NCBI GenBank assembly: GCA_034422875.1
Contig: DAOUJI010000044.1
Span: 1-26,319, forward strand
Source: DAOUJI01 sp034422875
GTDB taxonomy: Bacteria > Chloroflexota > Dehalococcoidia > Lucifugimonadales > JAGWBF01
Direction: 5' to 3'
DNA length: 26,319 bases
The position numbers and the translations under genes were made by a program. The notes under the pieces are model-generated. The model saw only the letters and a list, made by a program, of their open reading frames with translations, searched no databases and was not told the origin of the DNA. Shown in pieces: positions 7,245 through 13,827 of the stretch (within the stretch, counting starts at the first letter, position 1; each line of letters begins with the position of its first letter).

Positions 7245-7320
7245 CGGGGTGTAGCGCAGCGGCTAGCGCGCCACGTTCGGGACGTGGAGGCCGGTGGTTC
7301 GAATCCACTCACCCCGACCA
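7245..7320 (+). tRNA. tRNA-Pro (anticodon CGG)
   Basis: A complete 76-nt tRNA folds by eye. The acceptor stem is CGGGGTG with CACCCCG, the discriminator is A, and the CCA end is encoded at 7318-7320. The anticodon arm is CCACG-TTCGGGA-CGTGG, giving anticodon CGG, which reads the proline codon CCG. The T arm contains GGTTCGAATCC and the D arm TAGCGCAGCGGCTAGCGC. The C1 start is typical of bacterial tRNA-Pro. The SulP gene begins about 20 to 47 nt downstream. Confidence 0.97.
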
Positions 7321-7339
7321 ATTTTCTGCAACAGGGACG

Positions 7340-9022
7340 GTGTCCCACCACCGTCGGATTTCTTTCTTGCTGAATCGTTTATCGTTTCCCAACCTCCAAT
7401 ATGACCTCACCACTCTCCGGGGGGACATCCTTGGGGGGATAACGGCGGCCGTGGTGAGCCTGCCGGTGGCGTTGGCATTCGGGTTGGCCGCAGGTCTGGA
7501 CCCGGCTGCGGGAATATACGGCGCTATCGCAGTAGGTTTCTTCGCCGCCGTGTTCGGAGGCACCCGGTCTCTCATTTCCGGCCCGACAGGATCGATGACC
7601 GTGGCCATGGCGGTTATCGTCGCCAGCCATGCCGACAACATTGCCGAGGCGTTCACGATAGTCATCATGGCCGGCCTGATCCAGATTCTGCTCGGCCTGC
7701 TGCAGATTGGCCGTTACGTGACGTACACCCCTTACTCGGTCATATCGGGGTTCATGTCCGGTGTCGGGGTCATAATCATACTGGTGCAAACGTTGCCTTT
7801 CCTGGGGGCGGAAGTTGCAGCAGGCGGGCCCATAGGGACACTCCGAAACTTCACGGACGTCATTGAACATTTTGAGGGCAGCGCCCTCGGCATTGCAGCA
7901 GCCACCCTTGGGGTGGCCATGCTCTGGCCCAGGAAATTCGACCAGTATCTTCCCTCAACTCTGGTTGCTTTGGGAATCGGGTCGCTCATGGGCGTTCTCT
8001 GGCTAACCGACGCTCCGGTCATAGGCGCCATACCCACGGCCCTGCCGACGTTCCAGTTGCCGGAAATTTCCCCCGGCGTTGTGGTGCGCTCCATAGAGCC
8101 GGCTCTGGTCATCGCGCTGGTGGGTTCCGTGGACACGCTGCTCACGGCCCTGGTAGGGGACTCCATGACCCGCACACGACACAATCCCAGCCGCGAATTG
8201 CTGGCCCAGGGAATAGGCAACGTGTTTACGGGGTTCATCCGGGGCCTGCCGGGGTCTGGAGCCACTCCGAGCACGGTGGCCAACATTCGGGCAGGAGGAT
8301 GGACCTTTGTATCAGGAGTGGTTTCCGTTGCCATCCTCTTGATTTTGGTCATGGTTCTCGGGGACTACGTTGCGTCGATACCCAACGCCGTACTGGCGGG
8401 CATTCTGGTGAAGGTTGCCATAGACACCATAGACTGGCGTTTCGTCACTCGAATGCACCGCGTGCAACGCGAACATCTTGTTGTAATGTTGCTTACTCTA
8501 GGCCTTACAGTATTCCTGGACCTGGTCGCCGCTGTAGCCGTTGGAATGATTGCCGCCGCGGTCACCAGCGCCCGCCAATTCGAACGACTTGAGATGGACA
8601 GCGTCATCTCTGTGCCCCTGTTGGATCAAAGTTTCTTCGGCTCTGCAGAGGGATCTGAAGAAGGAGACGAGGATATCGACGAGTTTTCCGCCAGGGTCGG
8701 CTTGGTGGCGCTCAAGGGCAGCTTCACCGTCGCATCCTCCAGCAAATTAATTGACACCATCGGGGGAGACATACGCGACCATGAGGTTGTGATACTGGAC
8801 TTTTCAGACACAGTCTACGTGGACGACAGCGCCGCCCTAGTGGTGGAGCAGCTCATCGAAACCGCGATATTGCAGGACACCCACTGCATAGTGATGGGCC
8901 TCTCGGGACTGCCCGCCAACAATCTACGGGCGCTTGACGTGTTGAAACGTGTTCCGAGGGACCAGATAGTAGAGACCTGGGACGAGGCCAGGGAGACGGC
9001 GGCAACCCTCCTGGCGACTTAG
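7340..9022 (+). CDS. SulP-family anion transporter with STAS domain (copy 1)
   Basis: An inner-membrane SLC26/SulP carrier of about 560 residues. Members move sulfate, bicarbonate or other anions, often with sodium or protons. About the first 430 residues hold the hydrophobic helices, including the conserved AAGLDPAAGIYGAI, FGGTRSLISGPTGSM and YTPYSVISGFMSG, then TRTRHNPSRELLAQGIGN and LPGSGA. An acidic linker (FGSAEGSEEGDEDIDEFS) leads to a C-terminal STAS domain with DFSDTVYVDDSAALVVEQLI. The longest frame starts at GTG 7340. An in-frame TTG at 7367 (LLNRLS) matches the N-terminus of the second copy better. No good ribosome site is seen for either. It is transcribed straight out of the tRNA-Pro gene and has a close paralogue directly downstream. 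Bicarbonate versus sulfate cannot be decided. Confidence 0.92.
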   Translation: MSHHRRISFLLNRLSFPNLQYDLTTLRGDILGGITAAVVSLPVALAFGLAAGLDPAAGIYGAIAVGFFAAVFGGTRSLISGPTGSMTVAMAVIVASHADNIAEAFTIVIMAGLIQILLGLLQIGRYVTYTPYSVISGFMSGVGVIIILVQTLPFLGAEVAAGGPIGTLRNFTDVIEHFEGSALGIAAATLGVAMLWPRKFDQYLPSTLVALGIGSLMGVLWLTDAPVIGAIPTALPTFQLPEISPGVVVRSIEPALVIALVGSVDTLLTALVGDSMTRTRHNPSRELLAQGIGNVFTGFIRGLPGSGATPSTVANIRAGGWTFVSGVVSVAILLILVMVLGDYVASIPNAVLAGILVKVAIDTIDWRFVTRMHRVQREHLVVMLLTLGLTVFLDLVAAVAVGMIAAAVTSARQFERLEMDSVISVPLLDQSFFGSAEGSEEGDEDIDEFSARVGLVALKGSFTVASSSKLIDTIGGDIRDHEVVILDFSDTVYVDDSAALVVEQLIETAILQDTHCIVMGLSGLPANNLRALDVLKRVPRDQIVETWDEARETAATLLAT

Positions 9023-9025
9023 GGC

Positions 9026-9042
9026 GGCCGGACCCGGCTTTT
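9026..9042 (+). terminator. Weak candidate terminator after sulP copy 1
   Basis: GCCG-GACC-CGGC (9027-9038) followed by TTTT (9039-9042) could form a short hairpin with a U-tract four bases after the stop codon. The stem is only 4-5 pairs, so termination would be partial at best. A promoter for the next gene follows, which makes a transcript end here sensible. Confidence 0.3.
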
Positions 9043-9075
9043 GTCGGCGGAACGAAGCGAGGGTTTGCTAATCGG

Positions 9076-9104
9076 TTGTTCACGTGTTAGGGAAACCCTA
9101 TAAT
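9076..9104 (+). promoter_or_regulatory. Promoter of sulP copy 2 and leuB
   Basis: TTGTTC at 9076-9081 and a perfect TATAAT at 9099-9104 are 17 nt apart, about 22 nt before the ATG at 9127. The expected leader is short, and no Shine-Dalgarno sequence is evident in it. Confidence 0.55.
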
Positions 9105-9126
9105 TCACCTTTCGCCGAGTCCTCCT

Positions 9127-10785
9127 ATGCTGTCTAAACTCAACTACAACTTTGCAACTTTCCGTGGCGATCTCTTCGGGGGAGTAACCGCGGCAGTCGT
9201 GGGGCTGCCAGTGTCTCTGGGATTCGGTGTGGCGTCGGGTCTGGGGCCTCTCGCTGGTCTATACGGGGCCATCGCAGCGGGCTTTTTTGCGGCGGTGTTC
9301 GGAGGCACACGGTCCCAGATAACCGGTCCCACCGGCCCCATGTCCGTGGCTGTGGCCGTTATAGTCACCAGCTACGTAGATGACCCGGCCCAAGACCTGC
9401 CCAAGGTTTTCACCATAATCATTATGGCGGGGCTGTTGCAAATTCTTCTGGGCGCAATGAGGATCGGACGATTCGTGGCCTTCACACCATACTCGGTGAT
9501 ATCCGGGTTCATGTCGGGCATCGGAATAATCATCATCCTGGTGCAGACCCTGCCCTTCCTGGGCTCTCCCGTTGCCACTGGCGGGCCTTTGGCCGCAGTG
9601 CGCGAATGGCCGGACGTGTTCAGTAACGTGAATGTCGGCGCTTTGATCATCGCCGCCGTAACCCTGCTTGTAGGCGTGGCGTGGCCGAGTCAGTTAAGGA
9701 GATATTTGCCGCCTGCCCTGGCGGCGTTGGTGGTGGGAACGCTGATAGGCGTCTTATGGCTGACTGATACTCCGGTAATTGGCGACGTGCCCACGGGCCT
9801 GCCTACCTTCGAGATGCCGGACCTTTCGGGCAGCCTTCTTGTGGAGGCCGTACAGCCCGCCGTGACCATAGCGCTCCTGGGCGCTATCGACAGCCTGCTC
9901 ACATCGCTGATAGCCGATTCGATAACCCGCACTCGACACAACGCGAACCGGGAGTTGGTGGGCCAGGGAATCGGCACCGTGGTGACAGGGCTCATCCAGG
10001 GGCTGCCCGGGGCCGGGGCCACGATGGGAACTGTGGTGAACATACGCGCCGGGGGCCGAACTCCTGTGTCAGGGGTAATCCGGGCTGGAATCCTGCTGGC
10101 GCTGGTGCTGGGCCTGGGGCAGTATGTCGAGTCGATTCCCCACGCCGTCCTCGCGGGCATCCTGATCAAAGTCGGCTGGGACATCATCGACTGGCGGTTC
10201 ATCATGCGCATACACCGGGTCCAGCCGGAACACCTGCTGGTGATGGTCATCACATTGGGACTGACGGTGTTTCTGGACTTGGTCACCGCTGTGGTAATCG
10301 GGCTTATCGCTGCGGGCATGGCTAGCTCACGGCAGTTCGAGCGCCTGGAGTTGGACGCCGTAGTCTCTGTGCCCCTCCTGGACCGGACTTTTCTTGGGGC
10401 GGGAGACAGCGATGATGAAGTGGACGATTTCTCCGCACGGGTCGGCCTCGTGGCTCTCAGGGGCAGCTTCACCGTGGCCTCTTCCAACAAGCTGATAAAC
10501 ACCATCGGAGCCGACATCCAGGACCACGATGTGGTGATTCTCGACTTCTCCGACACGGTTTACATGGACGACAGCGCCGCCCTGGTTGTGGAGCAGCTGA
10601 TAGACACGGCCAAAGACCAGGACACCGAGTGCATCATCATGGGTCTCGGAGGCATGCCCGCCGTTACCCTTAAAGCCCTGGACGCCCTGAAAAACGTTCC
10701 TGAGGAACGTATGGTCGAGACTCGCGACGAAGCCAGGGAACTCGCCATGGGAATACTCGAAGAGAACAATTCATCGGAGGTCTAA
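9127..10785 (+). CDS. SulP-family anion transporter with STAS domain (copy 2)
   Basis: A 552-residue SulP/SLC26 carrier and clear paralogue of the preceding gene. Long blocks are shared almost unchanged, for example YTPYSVISGFMSG, IIIILVQTLPFLG, GVLWLTD.PVIG, TRTRHN..REL and DDSAALVVEQLI. The layout is the same: a membrane domain to about residue 415, a short acidic linker (AGDSDDEVDDFS), then a STAS domain. The N-terminus MLSKLNYNFATFRGD is a few residues shorter than that of copy 1. Divergence is greatest around residues 155-185 and in the linker, fitting a tandem duplication that has since drifted, possibly toward different substrates or affinities. The stop is 5 nt before leuB, and the leuB ribosome site lies inside this gene's end, so the two are tightly coupled. 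Confidence 0.93.
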   Translation: MLSKLNYNFATFRGDLFGGVTAAVVGLPVSLGFGVASGLGPLAGLYGAIAAGFFAAVFGGTRSQITGPTGPMSVAVAVIVTSYVDDPAQDLPKVFTIIIMAGLLQILLGAMRIGRFVAFTPYSVISGFMSGIGIIIILVQTLPFLGSPVATGGPLAAVREWPDVFSNVNVGALIIAAVTLLVGVAWPSQLRRYLPPALAALVVGTLIGVLWLTDTPVIGDVPTGLPTFEMPDLSGSLLVEAVQPAVTIALLGAIDSLLTSLIADSITRTRHNANRELVGQGIGTVVTGLIQGLPGAGATMGTVVNIRAGGRTPVSGVIRAGILLALVLGLGQYVESIPHAVLAGILIKVGWDIIDWRFIMRIHRVQPEHLLVMVITLGLTVFLDLVTAVVIGLIAAGMASSRQFERLELDAVVSVPLLDRTFLGAGDSDDEVDDFSARVGLVALRGSFTVASSNKLINTIGADIQDHDVVILDFSDTVYMDDSAALVVEQLIDTAKDQDTECIIMGLGGMPAVTLKALDALKNVPEERMVETRDEARELAMGILEENNSSEV

Positions 10786-10790
10786 AAGGC

Positions 10791-11885
10791 ATGGAATTCA
10801 ACATAGCCGTGTTGCCCGGAGACGGCATAGGCCCGGAGGTCATAACAGAGGGCGTCAAGATTCTGGACGCCGTCGGAAAGAGATTCGGCCACAGTTTTCG
10901 ATACACCTACGACGACGTGGGCGGCATTGCCATAGACAAGCACGGGACGGCCCTGAAACCTGAGACTGTCGAAATGGTCCAGGGTTCCGACGCCCTTCTA
11001 TTCGGAGCGGTGGGAGGACCCAAGTGGGACGACCCAACGGCCCCGGTTAGGCCCGAGGACGGGCTGCTGGCCATAAGGAAAGGGCTGGGGGTGTTCGCCA
11101 ACATTCGCCCGGTCAAGGTCTTTCCGGACCTGGTGGACTCCAGCGTGTTGAAACCCTCTGTTCTGGAAGGCGTGGACATCATTCTGATTCGCGAGCTCAC
11201 CGGCGGAGTCTATTACGGTCTGCCCAGAGGCCGACGAGAGACTCGCAAAGGTTGGACGGCTGTCGACACCATGCGTTACACGCAGGCCGAAATCGAGCGT
11301 GTGTTGAGGGTGGGGTTTGAGCTGGCCCAGAGAAGAAGCAAGAAGCTGGCGTCGGTGGATAAAGCCAACGTACTGGAGACGTCCAGGCTCTGGAGGCGTC
11401 TGGCCACGGAAATGTCCGAGGAATACCCGGACGTTGAGCTTGAACACGTCCTAGTAGACACCTGCGCAATGCAATTGATCCAACGTCCTTCCAGGTTCGA
11501 CGTCATCGTCACGGAGAACACCTTTGGCGACATACTGACCGATGAAGCCGCCGTGCTTGCGGCCTCAATGGGGCTTCTCTCCTCGGCCAGCCTGGCGGGC
11601 GTCCCCGTGGAAGGTCGACGGACCATGGGCATGTACGAGCCGATACACGGCACAGCTCCCGACATCGCAGGAAAAGGCATGGCCAACCCCATCGCCACAG
11701 TCCTGAGCGTGGCCCTGATGATGCGTTACTCCCTCGGGTTGACAGAAGAGGCGGCGGCGGTGGAGCGGGCCGTGGAGCAGGTCTTGGCGTCAGGACTGAG
11801 AACACCGGACGTGGCCGGCGCCGGCGGAGGCGGCAAGCAGGTGGGTACGTCGGAAATGGGCGACGCGCTGGCTGCGGCCATCTAA
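10791..11885 (+). CDS. leuB: 3-Isopropylmalate dehydrogenase
   Basis: LeuB oxidises and decarboxylates 3-isopropylmalate to 2-oxoisocaproate with NAD+, the third step of leucine synthesis, in the cytoplasm. It is 364 residues, the standard length (E. coli 363). Visible features: VLPGDGIGPEV at the N-terminus, GAVGGPKWD (64-72), a substrate-binding arginine-rich stretch (LLAIRKGLGVFANIRPVK), RELTGGVYYG (near 130), DKANVLETSRLWR (about 190), DTCAMQLIQRP, TENTFGDILTDEAA with the metal-binding aspartates, and GMYEPIHGTAPDIAGK for NAD+ specificity. GGAGG at 10776-10780 lies within the end of sulP2. No other leucine-pathway gene is nearby, so it is separated from leuA/CD in this window. Confidence 0.97.
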   Translation: MEFNIAVLPGDGIGPEVITEGVKILDAVGKRFGHSFRYTYDDVGGIAIDKHGTALKPETVEMVQGSDALLFGAVGGPKWDDPTAPVRPEDGLLAIRKGLGVFANIRPVKVFPDLVDSSVLKPSVLEGVDIILIRELTGGVYYGLPRGRRETRKGWTAVDTMRYTQAEIERVLRVGFELAQRRSKKLASVDKANVLETSRLWRRLATEMSEEYPDVELEHVLVDTCAMQLIQRPSRFDVIVTENTFGDILTDEAAVLAASMGLLSSASLAGVPVEGRRTMGMYEPIHGTAPDIAGKGMANPIATVLSVALMMRYSLGLTEEAAAVERAVEQVLASGLRTPDVAGAGGGGKQVGTSEMGDALAAAI

Positions 11886-12014
11886 AGCCTGCCTGCTGAA
11901 CGGAATAGCGGGACTCCCGTAGCCGCCGAGGCATGGATTGATGTGATGCTAAGTCGGCAATCGCGGCTGGGTGCGGAAAGCCGCTTGCCCATAGTAGTTG
12001 CTGGGCAGAATGGG

Positions 12015-12066
12015 TTGCCATATACACGGTAATCGTGTACACTGCATTAGTGCGATATTGCTAATG
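12015..12066 (+). promoter_or_regulatory. vapBC promoter with two inverted repeats (operator candidates)
   Basis: TTGCCA (12015-12020) and TACACT (12038-12043) are 17 nt apart. A perfect inverted repeat, TACACG (12023-12028) and CGTGTA (12034-12039), lies across the spacer and the -10 box. A second one, CATTAG (12045-12050) and CTAATG (12061-12066), covers the expected start site and leader. Ribbon-helix-helix antitoxins bind such repeats to repress their own operon, so these are probable VapB sites. Confidence 0.6.
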
Positions 12067-12076
12067 GAGCTTCGAA

Positions 12077-12301
12077 ATGAAGAACATAACCCTCAGCGCC
12101 GACGAGGACTTGATAGAGGCGGCCAGACAACGAGCCGCGGCGGAGCGAACGACCTTGAACGCTCAATTCCGTCTATGGCTCGAGGACTATGTCGGCCGTC
12201 AGCGGCAGGCGGAAAAAGCCATGCGAGTCATTCGGGAATTGCAAGGGGAATTTTACACAGGGGGGCGCAAGTTCACTCGGGACGAGATGAATGAGCGTTG
12301 A
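12077..12301 (+). CDS. vapB: Ribbon-helix-helix antitoxin (VapB-like)
   Basis: A 74-residue antitoxin. The N-terminus NITLSADEDLIEAARQRAAAERTTLNAQFRLWLEDYV has the ribbon-helix-helix layout: a short DNA-binding strand and two helices separated by a turn. The C-terminal part (GRQRQAEKAMRVIRELQGEFYTGGRKFTRDEMNER) would wrap the toxin. GGAG lies 7 nt before the ATG. Its end overlaps the toxin start by 11 nt, the classic coupling that keeps the antitoxin in excess. Known VapB proteins neutralise PIN-domain toxins and repress the operon together with them. The upstream inverted repeats support that role here. The symbol is by family and context, not by orthology to a named gene. Confidence 0.85.
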   Translation: MKNITLSADEDLIEAARQRAAAERTTLNAQFRLWLEDYVGRQRQAEKAMRVIRELQGEFYTGGRKFTRDEMNER

Positions 12302-12743
12302 AAATTTCCTGGACACGAACGTATTCATCTACCTGTTGGATGAAACCGACGCCCAAAAACGTCAACGCGCGGAGGATCTGGTCCAGAGCAGCTTGGAAGA
12401 CGGGAGCGGATGCATCAGCTTCCAGGTGGTCCAGGAGACAATCAACATTGCCGTCCGGAAGATCGGGGTCACACACGAAAGAGCGCGACTCTTGTTGGAA
12501 AATGTTTTGAACCCGCTGTGGCGTGTGAACCCAACGCCCTGGCTCTACCACAGCGGGCTCGGTGTGCAAGCCCGATACGGGTTCAGCTTCTACGACTCCC
12601 TCATCGTTGCAGCGGCTCTGGAGGCAGGCTGCACAAGGCTCTACACCGAGGACTTACAACACGGCCAGCAGATAGAACGGCTGACTATATTGAACCCATT
12701 CCTGACGCACATACCTCAAACGCCTGAGGAGACTTCCAAGTAG
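12291..12743 (+). CDS. vapC: PIN-domain ribonuclease toxin (VapC-like)
   Basis: A 150-residue PIN-domain protein. The four acidic metal ligands of VapC RNases are visible: Asp8 in NFLDTN, Glu49 in VVQETIN, Asp102 in SFYDSLIVAAAL and Asp121 in LYTEDLQHG. VapC enzymes cut specific RNAs (initiator tRNA, other tRNAs or rRNA) and stop growth when freed from VapB. The gene starts inside the antitoxin's last codons and ends 1 nt before an 18-nt repeat that bounds the GIY-YIG unit. All catalytic residues are present, so the module looks intact. The variant LYTEDLQHGQ near the end is common in this family. The RNA target cannot be predicted. Confidence 0.92.
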   Translation: MSVENFLDTNVFIYLLDETDAQKRQRAEDLVQSSLEDGSGCISFQVVQETINIAVRKIGVTHERARLLLENVLNPLWRVNPTPWLYHSGLGVQARYGFSFYDSLIVAAALEAGCTRLYTEDLQHGQQIERLTILNPFLTHIPQTPEETSK

Positions 12744-12761
12744 GAAGGAGGGGCGGCCGCC
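12744..12761 (+). repeat. Outer near-direct repeat, left copy
   Basis: GAAGGAGGGGCGGCCGCC, immediately after the vapC stop. It matches 13268-13286 in the same orientation apart from one inserted A. It contains the GGCGGCCGCC palindrome (part of a perfect 12-bp palindrome at 12751-12762). Confidence 0.7.
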
Positions 12762-12766
12762 CTGCC

Positions 12767-12803
12767 CCGTTCATCCTGAGCGCAGCGCAGCGGAGTCGAA
12801 GGA
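12767..12803 (+). repeat. Left arm of 37-nt inverted repeat flanking the GIY-YIG gene
   Basis: This 37-nt stretch, containing GTTCATCCTGAGCG and GAGTCGAAGG, matches the reverse complement of 13211-13247 at 33 of 37 positions by direct alignment. The differences are at positions 8, 17, 27 and 37. From general knowledge, sequences of this type (CCTGAGCGAAGTCGAAGG) recur as dispersed repeats in many bacterial genomes. Confidence 0.85.
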
Positions 12804-12828
12804 TTACACACCCATCCGGGGACATCGG

Positions 12829-13155
12829 TTACACCGAACAAGATAGGGGACTGCCTGGGAACCGTTTTCGCTGTTGCCGTTGTCGTTTCGACCAATGAGC
12901 TAGTCTCCCCTCGTCCCTGGCAATCACAGCTTCTTTTTTTGCCCTTGACCAGCCTTTGATTCTCCTCTCGCTCTCCAAGGCTTCGGCTCTGGTTGGGAAC
13001 TCTTCCGAAAACACCAATTGCACTGGCTGGCGCGTCTGGGTGTATCCTGGAAGACGACCCGATTCATGACTGGCCAGACGCGCCTCCAAGTTTTCGGTAT
13101 GGCCTGTATAGTAGGAGCCGTCGGAACAACGAAGTATATATACGAAAAAGCTCAC
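12829..13155 (-). CDS. Single-domain GIY-YIG nuclease (UPF0213/YhbQ-like)
   Basis: A 108-residue GIY-YIG endonuclease-fold protein. FFVYILRCSDGSYYTGHT (3-20) carries the GIY (as Val-Tyr-Ile, 5-7) and YIG (as Tyr-Thr-Gly, 16-18) halves. Arg26 in LEARLASH and the metal-binding Glu63 in ESERRIKGWSRAKKEA follow; that RIKGW block is typical of the YhbQ/COG2827 group. The tail (after about residue 90) is basic and poorly conserved. The start is GTG 13155; an ATG at 13163 is in another frame and stops after three codons. The gene sits alone between inverted repeats, facing both neighbours. Family members are poorly characterised, and DNA nicking activity is plausible because the residues are intact. 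The link to the repeats is inference. Confidence 0.92.
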   Translation of the reverse strand: MSFFVYILRCSDGSYYTGHTENLEARLASHESGRLPGYTQTRQPVQLVFSEEFPTRAEALESERRIKGWSRAKKEAVIARDEGRLAHWSKRQRQQRKRFPGSPLSCSV

Positions 13156-13210
13156 GACGCCATTCTAGCTAAGGGCGGGAGAGCAGTTCTACAAGCCGAT
13201 GTCAGCGCTG

Positions 13211-13247
13211 CCCTTCGACTTCGCTGCGCTTCGCTCAGGGTGAACGG
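13211..13247 (-). repeat. Right arm of 37-nt inverted repeat flanking the GIY-YIG gene
   Basis: Reverse complement of the left arm with 33 of 37 matches; it contains CCTTCGACTTCGCTGCGCTT. Just outside it, CGGAGG (13245-13250) and CCTCCG (13257-13262) form a further 6-bp hairpin with a 6-nt loop. Confidence 0.85.
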
Positions 13248-13267
13248 AGGGGGAGACCTCCGCTTAA

Positions 13268-13286
13268 GAAGGAGAGGGCGGCCGCC
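13268..13286 (+). repeat. Outer near-direct repeat, right copy
   Basis: Same orientation as 12744-12761 with one extra A. It ends in GGCGGCCGCC (13277-13286), 24 nt before the end of the JAMM gene. Together the two copies bracket about 540 nt holding only the GIY-YIG gene and its inverted repeats. Confidence 0.65.
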
Positions 13287-13310
13287 TGTTGCCCAAAACG
13301 TCCGGGGCCG

Positions 13311-13709
13311 CTAGACCACCTCGATGGGTTCCTCGGACACCTCGCCGTCAACGATGCGAAACGCTCTCAGGTGGGGGTTGGCCTTGTCCATGAGCGACAC
13401 AATTACGTAGTAGGCCTCAGGCCAGGCGGCCAGACGGATGTCGGTGGCCGAGGGATACGCTTCAGAATGTGTGTGGGAATGGTAGACAGCGCGGTGTTCC
13501 CAGTCGTTGGACTCCATCTCCCGCCAAACGTTGATAAGCTCTTTTGAATCCCAGCTGAATCGATACGGGCTGTTTTCCACGTTGGTCATTCGGAAGAGCT
13601 TGGAGAACGTCCCGTCGGAGCCGGCCAGAACGCCGCAGCATTCGATGGTGTCGTCCTCCAGAGCGTGTTTGATGATCTCGTCCTGGAAATGCTTGTCCAA
13701 CCGGAGCAA
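13311..13709 (-). CDS. JAMM/MPN-domain metalloprotease (Mov34 family, Mec-like)
   Basis: A 132-residue zinc-dependent isopeptidase-like protein. The complete JAMM signature is present: Glu23 in ECCGVLAG, then HSHTHSEAYPSATD with His77, His79, Ser87 and Asp90 at exact spacing (H-x-H-x7-S-x-x-D). Bacterial relatives such as Mec remove sulfur-carrier proteins or cysteine from them in cysteine synthesis, and others act on ubiquitin-like proteins. No ThiS/MoaD or E1-like gene is adjacent, so the substrate is unknown. The start is TTG 13709 with a G-run upstream. A second TTG nine bases on (LDKHFQDE) is possible. It reads toward the GIY-YIG unit, with its stop 24 nt from the outer repeat. Confidence 0.9.
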   Translation of the reverse strand: MLRLDKHFQDEIIKHALEDDTIECCGVLAGSDGTFSKLFRMTNVENSPYRFSWDSKELINVWREMESNDWEHRAVYHSHTHSEAYPSATDIRLAAWPEAYYVIVSLMDKANPHLRAFRIVDGEVSEEPIEVV

Positions 13710-13811
13710 AGCAACCCCCGATGCTAAGTTTCCACCGCCCGGAAGACGGGCCGTGCGCCATCAAGGATAACACAGACGAGGCAGAATCAATCCAACCATT
13801 CCCCGAAGGGG

Positions 13812-13824
13812 TATAATCATTATA
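13812..13824 (+). promoter_or_regulatory. Candidate -10 box in a palindrome before the gluzincin gene
   Basis: A perfect TATAAT (13812-13817) mirrored by ATTATA (13819-13824) lies only 10 nt before the ATG at 13828, next to a CCCC-GAA-GGGG hairpin (13801-13811). No matching -35 is obvious. If it is the -10 box, the message would be leaderless or nearly so, which agrees with the absence of a ribosome site. Confidence 0.4.
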
Positions 13825-13827
13825 GCA

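Noticed and set aside
7245..7320. tRNA-Pro as an attachment site of an integrated element
   Set aside because: No integrase, and no repeat of the tRNA 3' end was seen downstream; the flanking genes look like ordinary chromosome.
7118..7351. Open frame antisense to tRNA-Pro containing GVSGFEPPASTSRT
   Set aside because: This is the well-known false translation of the strand opposite a tRNA gene; the tRNA explains the sequence fully.
9690..10556. 288-codon open frame opposite sulP copy 2
   Set aside because: Serine/arginine/proline-rich shadow of a GC-rich coding strand, with no family features; the opposite frame is an obvious SulP.
12744..13286. Classical insertion sequence or CRISPR array
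   Set aside because: There is no transposase and there are only two repeat copies in inverted orientation, with no regular spacers. It is therefore reported as a GIY-YIG repeat unit instead.
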